Assembly (NCBI RefSeq): GCF_003576315.1
Contig: NZ_QWFZ01000035.1
Span: 30,460-94,459, forward strand
Length of the DNA stretch: 64,000 nt
Reading direction: 5' to 3'
From: Henriciella mobilis
GTDB taxonomy: Bacteria > Pseudomonadota > Alphaproteobacteria > Caulobacterales > Hyphomonadaceae
Below the pieces are notes generated by a model that did not search any database, was not told the DNA's origin, and was given only the letters and a program-made list of their open reading frames with translations. Position numbers and translations under genes: made by a program. Positions 56,327-64,000 of this stretch are shown one piece after another (within the stretch, counting starts at the first letter, position 1; each line of letters begins with the position of its first letter).

Positions 56327-56869
56327 TCAGCCCTCCTGCCATTGGCGGCTTTTGAAAAAGCGGTAGACGTGAACGATGATGACAAGCGATGTCACGGCGA
56401 AGGCGATGGGATGGTTGGCGATCACCGCCCCCATCCGCTCGATGGAGGAGTACTCCTGCATCATCGAGCCCATGCGGCTGACCTGGAAGATCGCGCCATA
56501 AATCATGGTGGCCAAGGTGAAGACGGACATCAGGAAGCTAACGAGACCCGCCAGACGGCCGGCCAGGGAAACCGGCCGGCGCTTGCCCACCATGGCTTCT
56601 TCCCTCGCCCGCTTTTCCAGCGCCTCATCATAGGCCGCCCCGCGTGCAATCGCTGCCTCGCGGGCCGCGTGATCGACTTTCAGAAAGTCCGGCTGGGCCG
56701 CCTTGTTCTTTCCAGCCGACTGGACCGGGGTCAGATTGGACGCCGAGCGCCGCCACCAGACGAATACCGTCAAAGCCAGCCAGACCGCGGCCACCGCCAT
56801 GGTCACGTTCAATAGAAGCGTGATCAGCGGCCAGGCCTCGGGCGGGATTTGGTCCAGTGTCTCCTGCAT
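56327..56869 (-). CDS. Small membrane protein of the kinase/SPFH cassette
   Basis: A 180-residue protein with three TM helices: ITLLLNVTMAVAAVWLALTV, LAGLVSFLMSVFTLATMIYG and HPIAFAVTSLVIIVHVYRFF. A charged helical cytoplasmic loop (about residues 60-105, AAREAAIARGAAYDEALEKR) lies between the first two. I recognise no named family. It is the first gene of the minus-strand cassette and probably anchors the SPFH protein at the inner membrane. Confidence 0.75.
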   Translation of the reverse strand: MQETLDQIPPEAWPLITLLLNVTMAVAAVWLALTVFVWWRRSASNLTPVQSAGKNKAAQPDFLKVDHAAREAAIARGAAYDEALEKRAREEAMVGKRRPVSLAGRLAGLVSFLMSVFTLATMIYGAIFQVSRMGSMMQEYSSIERMGAVIANHPIAFAVTSLVIIVHVYRFFKSRQWQEG

Positions 56870-56976
56870 GTCTGCGTCCTCGAAATGCGTCGGGTCTATA
56901 GAAGGAGGCGCAGCCCGGGCGCAGAACGGGTCACAAGGCCGAAAATATTTTTGCGGCGCGCGATTTGGCAGCAGAC

Positions 56977-56993
56977 TTGCGATTGGCTCGCAA
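56977..56993. promoter_or_regulatory. Inverted repeat TTGCGA-ttggc-TCGCAA
   Basis: A perfect 6-5-6 dyad in the 156-bp gap between the divergent cassette and the sigma-factor gene, 32 bp before the sigma ATG. It is well placed as an operator for one or both promoters; the protein is unknown. Confidence 0.5.
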
Positions 56994-57025
56994 CTATGGA
57001 AGGCTTCCAGTCGAGGAGGACGCGC

Positions 57026-57610
57026 ATGGAAACTGTAGATGCAGCTGCGGCAAAGGACTTGCTGTCCGCGTGGCGCGAGGGCGACCTGGCGGCCCGCGAC
57101 CGGCTGTTCGAGCTGCTCTATTCCGAATTGCGACAGGTTTCAGCCGCTTTGCTGAGATCCGAAAGCAACGCGTCTCTTTCGACGGGTGACCTTGTACATG
57201 AAGCGGTTGTCCGGCTGATCCATATGGATCAGATCGAGTGGACCGATAAGGCACACTTTCTTGCATTGTCGGCGCGCGCCATGCGCCGCGCCCTGATTGA
57301 TCATGCCCGCAAGAAAAAGTCCGGCAAGCGCGGTCACCGCAAGGTCACGCTGGTGTCGAGGATCGCTGATGGCGGGCTTCACAGCGTTGAACTGGATATC
57401 CTCGAAAAGGCACTTATCCGCCTCAATGTGATCGATTCCGAGAAAGCCGAAATCGTCGAGCTTCGCTATTTTGGCGGCTTGAGCCTTGAGGACATATCGG
57501 AAGTCACCGGGTCGTCTGTTTCAACCATCAAGCGCCAGTGGCGGGTGGCTCGCGCCTGGCTGCTGGACAGCCTTCAGGACGCAGCCCGGGATGAGCACGG
57601 ATTCGCTTGA
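57026..57610 (+). CDS. ECF-family RNA polymerase sigma factor
   Basis: The ATG at 57026 follows GAGGAGGA by six bases and gives 194 residues. Sigma region 2 is seen in DLLSAWREGDLAARDRLFEL and LSTGDLVHEAVVRLIHMDQI; region 4 in VELRYFGGLSLEDISEVTGS and STIKRQWRVARAWLLDSL. It fits the ECF subfamily (Sig-70 X6-like) often found with Ser/Thr kinases in Planctomycetes and marine Alphaproteobacteria, rather than with classical anti-sigma factors. It overlaps the kinase gene by 20 bp, so the kinase may control its activity. Its targets may include the divergent cassette. Confidence 0.92.
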   Translation: METVDAAAAKDLLSAWREGDLAARDRLFELLYSELRQVSAALLRSESNASLSTGDLVHEAVVRLIHMDQIEWTDKAHFLALSARAMRRALIDHARKKKSGKRGHRKVTLVSRIADGGLHSVELDILEKALIRLNVIDSEKAEIVELRYFGGLSLEDISEVTGSSVSTIKRQWRVARAWLLDSLQDAARDEHGFA

Positions 57611-59969
57611 CGCCAAGGCGATGACGATTTTTTCCGAGGCGCTCGACCAGTCCTCGGACAGCCGCGAAGCGTGGATCAAGGACGCCTGCGGGGACGACAC
57701 CGCCTTGCTGGCCCGTGTTCGCGCGCTGCTCAATGCGGATACCGGACATGCCAGCCTTCTGCGGACCGGCGGCGCCGCCACGGACCACCAGGACGCCCCC
57801 CTTCCAGAACGCGTCGGCGCCTACCGCATCACCGGTCTGATCGGTCAGGGAGGCATGGGAGCAGTCTATGAAGGCCACCGGGACACAGAGGACTTCGACC
57901 ACGTCGTCGCCATAAAGGTCGTGCGCCCAGGCGCGCTGTCGGACTCGCTCGTCGAGCGCTTCCAGCGGGAACGGCGCATCCTCGCACGGCTCAACCATCC
58001 CCACATCGCCCGCCTCTATGATGGCGGCCAGACCGAAGACGGCGCGCCCTTCATCGTGATGGAGCGCGTCAACGGTATGGCGATCACCGACTGGGCCGAT
58101 GAGCGCTCGCTCGCCCGGGATGCCAGGCTGTCGCTTTTTGACGACCTTTGTGACGCGGTACGGCATGCCCACCAGAACCTCATCATCCATCGAGATATCA
58201 CACCAAACAACGTCCTCGTCACCCCTGAGGGCTATGTGAAACTGATCGATTTTGGGATCGCAAAGCCGCATGAGGACGAGGAGGAAACCGCCAACGCGAT
58301 CAATCCGGAGATGCTCAGTTATACGCCAGGATTTGCCGCCCCTGAACGCGCCACCGGCAGCGGTGCAAATACGCTTTCTGACATCTTTTCCCTCGGCAAG
58401 ATCCTCGCCGCCCTGCTCCCCGAAACCATGCGGGACAGGGATCTCGACGCGATCATCGCAAAGTCGACAGCGCGCGATCCGAAAGACCGCTACCCCTCGG
58501 TCGACAGCCTGCTGGAAGACGTGACCAGCTATCGCAAGGGCTATGTTGTTGCAGCTCGCGAGGGCGGTACGCCTTACCGGATTAGCAAGTATCTCAGCCG
58601 TCACCGCATCGGCGCAACGGCGACAGCCTTGGCAACACTGGCCCTGATTGGCGGCCTGATCACCATGACGGCCCTTTACCGCTCAGCGAGCGAAAACCGG
58701 ATGGCCGCCGATGCGCGATTCGACGATGTCCGGGAACTCGCAACCTTCATGATGTTCGACCTCTATGACGAGATGGAGAAGGTTTCCGGGAATACCCATG
58801 CCATCTCAATACTGGCCGACGAGGCCCAGACCTATCTGGACTCGCTGAGCGGCGACTCCCGCGCATCGCTGGATGTCCAGCTTGAAGCCAGCCGGGGATA
58901 CAAGCGCCTGGCCGACATCCTCGGCAATCCCAAGAATGCCAATCTTGGCCGCCGGGACGAAGCGGGCGAGATGCTGGAAGCGGCCTACAGACAAGCGCAA
59001 TCTCTTTATGACAGCCACCCGGACGACAGGCAGGCGGTTCGCACGCTGGGCGAAGTCGCGTTCTCCCTTTCCACGCATCTCTATGTCTCCTCGGACCAGA
59101 ACCAGCGCTCTCATGAGCTGGCTGAGCAATCGGCCGCGATGTACCGGAAGCTGACCTCGTTGCCGGGCGCGCCCTTCGACGATCACCGCCAGTTCGTACG
59201 GGCAAAGATGATGTCAGGCGTCCCCCTGCCCTGGATGGACAAGGACGAGGAAGGCATCGCAATCCTGAAAGATGCGCTCGCGGCGGGCGAAACGCTGGTT
59301 GAAACCTATCCCGATGAACCGGAAGCGAAACTCCTGCTAGGGTCGATCAATGTCGAGGTCGCGCGCGCCTTGGTCCGCAAGGCGGACAAGGAAGGCATTT
59401 CGAGCGACAGCCTTCCCTATTGGGATGAGGCCGTCCGTCTTCGCCTTGAATCGTATCGCGACAATCCTGAGAATATACAGCCTTACCGCTCGCTGGTGAC
59501 GATCCATTATGAACGCGGCGCTGTGCTGCGCTCGGAAAACCGGCCAGCCGAAGCCCTTGCCGAGATGATCCGCAGTCGGGAGATCGCCGAAGAGCTGCTC
59601 GCAAACGATCCTGACGATGCGTGGCTGCAGCGAATGCTAGGCGGCGTACAGGACGAAATTGCCAAGACGCTTTCCTATGAAGGCCAGCATGCCGAAGCCA
59701 TCGCGGCCGCCGCAAAGGCGAAACGCTACAGCCTCGACGAGTTCGAGCGATCGCCCGACAATTTTGGCGCAAAGCGCGAGTGGGCCTACAGCCTCTCCCT
59801 CTATGCAGGCATTTACCTGAAGGCGGGCAAAATGGCTGAAGGTTGCGCCCTGGTGTCTCAATCACGCCAGCAATGGAATGAATTGTCCGAGAAGCATTCC
59901 CTGTCAGACCACGACATGGCGGTTTCCATAGCTGAACTGGAATCGCTTGAGGAAAGCTGCGCAGGCTGA
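57591..59969 (+). CDS. Ser/Thr protein kinase with TM helix and TPR-like tail
   Basis: A 792-residue protein starting inside the end of the sigma gene. After an N-terminal helical region (about 1-70) comes a kinase domain (GLIGQGGMGAVYEGHRD, VAIKVVRPGAL, IIHRDITPNNVLV, KLIDFGIAKP, FAAPERATGS). The catalytic loop has Thr where most Ser/Thr kinases have Lys (HRDLKP), a variant found in bacterial kinases of this type. A TM helix (ATALATLALIGGLITMTALY) separates the kinase from about 440 residues of helical repeats resembling TPRs (ETLVETYPDEPEAKLLLGSI, AIAAAAKAKRYSLDEFERSP). The repeats would lie outside the inner membrane. Confidence 0.93.
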   Translation: MSTDSLDAKAMTIFSEALDQSSDSREAWIKDACGDDTALLARVRALLNADTGHASLLRTGGAATDHQDAPLPERVGAYRITGLIGQGGMGAVYEGHRDTEDFDHVVAIKVVRPGALSDSLVERFQRERRILARLNHPHIARLYDGGQTEDGAPFIVMERVNGMAITDWADERSLARDARLSLFDDLCDAVRHAHQNLIIHRDITPNNVLVTPEGYVKLIDFGIAKPHEDEEETANAINPEMLSYTPGFAAPERATGSGANTLSDIFSLGKILAALLPETMRDRDLDAIIAKSTARDPKDRYPSVDSLLEDVTSYRKGYVVAAREGGTPYRISKYLSRHRIGATATALATLALIGGLITMTALYRSASENRMAADARFDDVRELATFMMFDLYDEMEKVSGNTHAISILADEAQTYLDSLSGDSRASLDVQLEASRGYKRLADILGNPKNANLGRRDEAGEMLEAAYRQAQSLYDSHPDDRQAVRTLGEVAFSLSTHLYVSSDQNQRSHELAEQSAAMYRKLTSLPGAPFDDHRQFVRAKMMSGVPLPWMDKDEEGIAILKDALAAGETLVETYPDEPEAKLLLGSINVEVARALVRKADKEGISSDSLPYWDEAVRLRLESYRDNPENIQPYRSLVTIHYERGAVLRSENRPAEALAEMIRSREIAEELLANDPDDAWLQRMLGGVQDEIAKTLSYEGQHAEAIAAAAKAKRYSLDEFERSPDNFGAKREWAYSLSLYAGIYLKAGKMAEGCALVSQSRQQWNELSEKHSLSDHDMAVSIAELESLEESCAG

Positions 59970-59978
59970 AGGCTCCGC

Positions 59979-60932
59979 TCAGTAATGGAACATCACATCG
60001 AACTTCAGACTGGAATCGTAATTCTCGCTCATCAGGGGCGGGTCCGTTTCATACCGGAAGTCATATGAGACGCCCGCGCGCACCTGGTCGGTTACAGCGG
60101 CATTCAGACGAAGCGTCGGATTGAAGGTCGATGTCGGCTCCGAAAGCGTGGCCTTGGAGTCGAATTCGAAGTTCCAGTCCTCATTAACGGCCCAGTCGAG
60201 TTCGAAGGACCCGTAGATGCCAACGCCGTCAATGCTCCTGTCCTCTTCCGACAGCTTCAGCAAACGGTATCCCGGCCCCAGCTCGCTGCGAATCGTCAGC
60301 GCGTCCTGCTGGACCAGATATGTCCCGGCTCCGACGCCGGCGAATGCGCTGGTCTCGAAACCCGAGAACGCATCACGGTCAATTGAGCCACGGACATAGC
60401 CAAAATACCTGTCAGTCCAAAGCGTATCCAGCTGATAGGACGCGCCCCAGTTCCTCTGGTTCTGTACGCCATTGGCCCGGGACGCATTGCCGTAACCTTC
60501 AAGCCTGTGGATCTGGGCCCGGCGCATGAGATTGACCTTGCCGTGCATGCCGAGGTGGAAGGTGTCCGAATTGCCCTTGGTCTGAACGGCGTTCAGCGTG
60601 AGTTCCGCGTTGAGATCATCCCAGTAGGTGGGCTTCTCCAGCTCCGCTTCCTCGATCTGCACATCGACCGGCGCGACCACGACAAGTGGCGCAATCTTGA
60701 GAGGCGCAACGGGCTTCTGAAGCTCTTCAACGAAACGGTCGATCTGACCGGCCTGGTCGGGATAGGCTGACTTGGCCGCCGAGATGACAGCTTCTGCCTG
60801 TTCCGGATCGTCAAAACGCATCGCAGCCGAAAGCATGCGCCGCACGCCCGGCGGCAGTGGCTCAGGCTGAACGATGACGGTTTCAGGTTGAGCGCCTGCA
60901 ACAGCAGCAGGCGCCAGGAAAAGCTCGAGCAT
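59979..60932 (-). CDS. DUF481-family outer-membrane beta-barrel protein
   Basis: A 317-residue protein from the ATG at 60932, with a GTG two codons upstream as an alternative; the N-terminus is Ala/Val-rich but a weak signal peptide. Residues about 110-317 match DUF481 (YdiY-like): LNAELTLNAVQTKGNSDTFH, WGASYQLDTLWTDRYFGYVR, SELGPGYRLLKLSEEDRSID, and amphipathic strands ending FDVMFHY, whose last residue is aromatic as in barrel proteins. The function of the family is unknown; some members respond to salt stress. The stop lies 9 bp from that of the convergent kinase. Confidence 0.85.
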   Translation of the reverse strand: MLELFLAPAAVAGAQPETVIVQPEPLPPGVRRMLSAAMRFDDPEQAEAVISAAKSAYPDQAGQIDRFVEELQKPVAPLKIAPLVVVAPVDVQIEEAELEKPTYWDDLNAELTLNAVQTKGNSDTFHLGMHGKVNLMRRAQIHRLEGYGNASRANGVQNQRNWGASYQLDTLWTDRYFGYVRGSIDRDAFSGFETSAFAGVGAGTYLVQQDALTIRSELGPGYRLLKLSEEDRSIDGVGIYGSFELDWAVNEDWNFEFDSKATLSEPTSTFNPTLRLNAAVTDQVRAGVSYDFRYETDPPLMSENYDSSLKFDVMFHY

Positions 60933-61356
60933 GCGCACTCGCCCCGGTCGGTTTTGGACAATCGTTTCAATCTGCTGAAACCGATTCAGATTTACATTCC
61001 ATAAACCCGAAACACATGCGGCGCAGCCGGGCTGCATTTTGGCTCAGCCGAAGGCCTCACACCCTCAGCGCGCGCCCCCGATTCCAACACGGCATCGGCT
61101 ACCCATGAGGGGCGAACCACACCGGCCATGACTGAAAATCTGCTAAACAATCACTGCGTTTGCATTATTTTTTGCAAGTTTTGCATTATTTTCGAGTCCC
61201 CGAAAACCGTGCGAACTGTAGCTTTTTCGCCTCACTTACGGGTAGTATACGCTGGCTTTACAAATTTTTTTCGATTTCCCGTTTGCAAAGTTTGCGAATT
61301 TTTGCGACACAGGGGCGGGTTAAAAAAATCGGGCGCAAAGCGTCAGGGAGGAAAAT
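60933..61356. other. Intergenic region and leader of the right-edge TonB receptor
   Basis: 424 bp that become markedly AT-rich after 61140. No gene is seen. It contains six TTTGC motifs (see the repeat feature), a TAGTATAC -10-like element near 61247, and GGAGG just before the receptor ATG. Confidence 0.5.
61159..61306 (+). repeat. Repeated TTTGC array upstream of TonB receptor
   Basis: TTTGCATTATTTT occurs twice, at 61159-61171 and 61180-61192, exactly 21 bp apart. With TTTGCA at 61071+100 (61171-61176), TTTGCAAAG (61282-61290), TTTGCGAA (61291-61298) and TTTGCGAC (61301-61308) there are six TTTGC copies in two groups, spaced 9-12 bp. The two groups flank the likely promoter. Helical spacing suggests repeated binding of one protein. 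Confidence 0.5.
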
Positions 61357-64000
61357 ATGATTTTCACGGACTCGATCCGGCAGGGTCTTCTTGCAGGCGT
61401 CGCGGGCAGTGCCTTGCTGTTCAGCAGCTCGGCAGCTTTTGCTCAGGAAGAGGCCCCGGCGGCCTCGCAACAGAACGGCGACGAGACAGCTGCGGACGGC
61501 GAAGACGAAACCGCACGCCTGAGCACAGTCACGGTGTCCGGCATTCGCGGCTCCATCCAGAACTCTCTCAACCTGAAAAAGAACGAGACGTCGATTGTCG
61601 AGGCCATCTCGGCGGAAGATATCGGCAAGCTGCCGGATCTCTCAATCGCCGACTCGCTGGCCCGCCTGCCCGGCGTCACCGCTCAGCGCGTTCGTGGCCG
61701 CTCGCAGCAGATTTCCATTCGCGGCCTGGGGCCGGACTTCTCGCTCGCGCTCTGGAATGGCCGTGAGGTGGTCTCCGCCGGCAACAATCGTGGCGTAGAG
61801 TTCGACCAGTTTCCGTCCGAGCTTGTCTCGCAGGGCGTGGTCTACAAGACCCCGGATGCGCGCCTCGCAGCGACCGGCATTGCCGGTGCCGTCGACCTGC
61901 GTACCGTGCGCCCGCTCGATTACAGTGACCGCCGCATAAACCTGTCGGCCAAGTACACGGTTAATGACAATGGCCAGCTGAACCCCGACTTCGACGATGA
62001 CGGGTTCCGCTATTTCGGATCCTATATCGATCAGAACGAAGCCGGCACGATCGGCTGGGCGCTCGCCGCCACGGTCCAGTCGAACCCGACGCAGTACTAC
62101 TCGCGCGAGCTGAAAACCAATGACGGCCAGACCAGCATCGACGGCACGACCGGGCTTGTGTATCCCTCCGACAACCCCCGAACGGGCGTCGTGTCACGGG
62201 ACTTCGAGCGGACATCCATCGCTGGCTCCCTGCAGTTCGAGCCAACCGATCGCTGGCGCACGACAATCGATACCTTCTACACCGATACTGAGGATTCCGG
62301 CATCTTCCGGGGTGTTGAAACGCCGGTCGCTTCATGGGCCAATTCCAGCCCGGCCCTGACCAACATCACGGGATCAAGCGGCTTTGCCGACAGCGCCACT
62401 TACGCTCCGGTCAACCCGATCCTGCGCACGGACGAAGAGGGCAATACGGCCGAAATCTGGGCCTATGGCATCAACTCGTCCTACGACGTCACGGACCGGC
62501 TGACCCTGACCGGTGACATTTCGCGCTCGACCCTCGATCGCAATGACATCGACTACGAGTCCTATGCCGGCACCGGTTTCGCCGGCGCGGGCCCCTTCGA
62601 CACGCTGACCTTCAATTTCCCGAATGATGGCGAGTACTCGATCGATCACGACCTGGACTACACCGATCCGTCGGTCGTGCTCCTGACCGATCCGGGTGGC
62701 TGGGGCCAGGTCGGCTTCATCAAAGAGCCGAAGATCGAGGACGAACTCGACCAGATCCGCCTGGAAGCCGAGTACGACATGGAGCTTCCATTCATCACCG
62801 GCCTGGTCGGCGGCTTCCTGTACACCCAGCGCGAAAAGACCTTCGACTCCAACGAAGCCTTCCTCCGCGCCGGTCCGGATTTCGTCAACGGATCGCTCGC
62901 CATCCCGTCCAACGCCATCGCGGGCAAGACGGATTCTGGCGATATCGGTTTCGACATGATCGCCTACCGCACCGGCCGCATGCTGAACGACGGCACCTAT
63001 ACGGTGGAAAAGGCGACGTTCGATACCGAATGGATGGTCGAAGAAGAGATCCAGACCTTCTACGCCATGGCCAAAATCGATGACGAGCTTGGCGGCGTGC
63101 CGGTCCGCGGCAATTTTGGCTTCCAGTACATCGATACGACGCAGAGCTCGACTGGAACGCTTAACTTTGGCGCCAACCAGTTTATCCAGGATGTCGAAGA
63201 GAGCTACACCAACTTCCTGCCGAGCGCGAACCTCAGCTTCGAGGTGATGCCGGATACCTTCATCCGGACTGCGGCCGCCCAGACTCTGACCCGCGCGCGC
63301 CTCGACCAGCTGGCAGCCAACCAGTCTCTGGAGACCAACAATCTGGTTTGCGCCGATACGAATGGAGACCAGCTGCCGGATGCCGTTGGCACGGTCAATC
63401 CGCAAGCCGGACGGACCTGCTTCACGCAGAGCGGCGGCAACCCGTTCCTGCGTCCCTACAAGTCGACCTCGTTCGACCTCGCCTTCGAGAAGTATTTCGG
63501 CGCAACGACGGCGGTCTCATTCGCCCTCTTCCACAAGGAACTCACGGACTGGGTCGTCCAGCGCGACTTCCTGATCGACGGCACGCAATCGATCCGGGCC
63601 GGTGGCCTGGGCGACTTCCTCGACGCCAATCCGGAAATCGCACCGGTCGTCCTGAGCGGACCGGAGAACTTCACGGAGGGCTCGATCACAGGCTTCGAGG
63701 CGACGCTCCGAATGAGCCTCGACGACTATCTGCCGCCGGCGCTCGAAGGGTTTGGCTTCAATGCCAGCTACACCTATGCCGACAATGAGCTCGACGACGG
63801 TAACGGCGGATCACTGGCCATCCCAGGCTACTCCGACACGGTATGGTCTGGCGACGTCTACTACGAGAACCATGGCTGGCGGGCCCGCGTGAGCGCGCGT
63901 CACCGGTCGGAATTCCTCTCCGAAGTCCAGAACTTCGACGGCTCGCTGTCGGGCGCTCAGGCCTTGGACGAGACCATCGTTGACCTCCAGGTCGGCTATG
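61357..64000 (+). CDS. TonB-dependent receptor (Xanthomonas/Caulobacter class), cut by window edge
   Basis: From the ATG at 61357, after GGAGG, 881 codons are open to the window end. A Sec signal peptide (LLAGVAGSALLFSSSAAFAQ) is followed by an acidic stretch, then the plug: TVTVSG-like STVTVSGIRGSIQNSLNLKK, AEDIGKLPDLSIADSLARLP and GVTAQRVRGRSQQISIRGLG, characteristic of the Caulobacter/Xanthomonas class of receptors for plant or algal sugars and other organics. The barrel follows. The last visible residues DETIVDLQVGY belong to the last strands, so only a short C-terminal part is missing. Its AT-rich leader suggests tight nutrient control. Confidence 0.95.
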   Translation, partial: MIFTDSIRQGLLAGVAGSALLFSSSAAFAQEEAPAASQQNGDETAADGEDETARLSTVTVSGIRGSIQNSLNLKKNETSIVEAISAEDIGKLPDLSIADSLARLPGVTAQRVRGRSQQISIRGLGPDFSLALWNGREVVSAGNNRGVEFDQFPSELVSQGVVYKTPDARLAATGIAGAVDLRTVRPLDYSDRRINLSAKYTVNDNGQLNPDFDDDGFRYFGSYIDQNEAGTIGWALAATVQSNPTQYYSRELKTNDGQTSIDGTTGLVYPSDNPRTGVVSRDFERTSIAGSLQFEPTDRWRTTIDTFYTDTEDSGIFRGVETPVASWANSSPALTNITGSSGFADSATYAPVNPILRTDEEGNTAEIWAYGINSSYDVTDRLTLTGDISRSTLDRNDIDYESYAGTGFAGAGPFDTLTFNFPNDGEYSIDHDLDYTDPSVVLLTDPGGWGQVGFIKEPKIEDELDQIRLEAEYDMELPFITGLVGGFLYTQREKTFDSNEAFLRAGPDFVNGSLAIPSNAIAGKTDSGDIGFDMIAYRTGRMLNDGTYTVEKATFDTEWMVEEEIQTFYAMAKIDDELGGVPVRGNFGFQYIDTTQSSTGTLNFGANQFIQDVEESYTNFLPSANLSFEVMPDTFIRTAAAQTLTRARLDQLAANQSLETNNLVCADTNGDQLPDAVGTVNPQAGRTCFTQSGGNPFLRPYKSTSFDLAFEKYFGATTAVSFALFHKELTDWVVQRDFLIDGTQSIRAGGLGDFLDANPEIAPVVLSGPENFTEGSITGFEATLRMSLDDYLPPALEGFGFNASYTYADNELDDGNGGSLAIPGYSDTVWSGDVYYENHGWRARVSARHRSEFLSEVQNFDGSLSGAQALDETIVDLQVGY

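Noticed and set aside
1..64000. CRISPR arrays, tRNA or rRNA genes, insertion sequences, prophage
   Set aside because: No regularly spaced repeats, cloverleaf, rRNA core, transposase or phage structural gene was seen on reading through the window.

Overview
The window looks like a chromosomal segment of a GC-rich alphaproteobacterium, most likely of the Hyphomonadaceae/Caulobacterales type. This is inferred from three things: an imuA-imuB-dnaE2 mutagenesis operon with an alphaproteobacterial GAAC-N7-GAAC LexA box, two long TonB-dependent receptors (one of the Caulobacter/Xanthomonas class), and the overall gene style. No rRNA, tRNA or CRISPR array was recognised, and no insertion sequence or phage gene was seen.

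Layout. 1-3.9 kb (minus): the start of a transglutaminase-like gene cut by the window edge, then an operon of a sugar-lactone oxidase, a PLP fold-III racemase/aldolase-like enzyme and a TetR regulator. 3.9-9.7 kb (plus): the SOS operon imuA-imuB-dnaE2; dnaE2 carries an in-frame 162-bp insert with inverted-repeat structure. 9.9-14.1 kb: an RND efflux pair. 14.1-19.4 kb: a ROK fructokinase, a cytochrome P450, a diguanylate cyclase, a CBS-pair protein and an enoyl-CoA hydratase. 19.7-24.1 kb: a TonB receptor divergent from a TPR-sulfotransferase. 24.1-29.8 kb: an unusual NRAMP-like transporter, a fused 5-oxoprolinase/hydantoinase and a class-IV aminotransferase, tightly overlapping. 29.8-36.6 kb: a DUF4212/sodium:solute symporter pair, a 747-bp structured intergenic region, an acyl-CoA synthetase and an M3 oligopeptidase lipoprotein.

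36.8-50.6 kb is a cell-surface or exported polymer cluster: an acyl-AMP ligase fused to a carrier domain, a membrane acyltransferase, a GT4 glycosyltransferase, a formyltransferase-like/beta-propeller protein, an Ldh-family dehydrogenase, two different ATP-grasp ligases, an RraA-family protein, an HxD...H iron oxygenase, a Wzy/O-ligase-like polymerase and a Wzx flippase. Most genes overlap by a few bases. The combination suggests a glycan decorated with acyl and amide-linked groups.

50.8-60 kb is a eukaryote-like signalling cassette. Five minus-strand genes encode a small membrane protein, an SPFH/coiled-coil protein, an FHA protein, a Ser/Thr kinase and a papain-like protease; four of the five carry CxxC zinc ribbons. 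It is divergent from an ECF sigma factor overlapping a second Ser/Thr kinase with a membrane anchor and TPR-like tail. I regard this cassette, and second the ATP-grasp/acyl-ligase glycan cluster, as the best candidates for an undescribed system. The window ends in a DUF481 outer-membrane protein and a TonB receptor cut by the right edge, whose leader holds a repeated TTTGC array.
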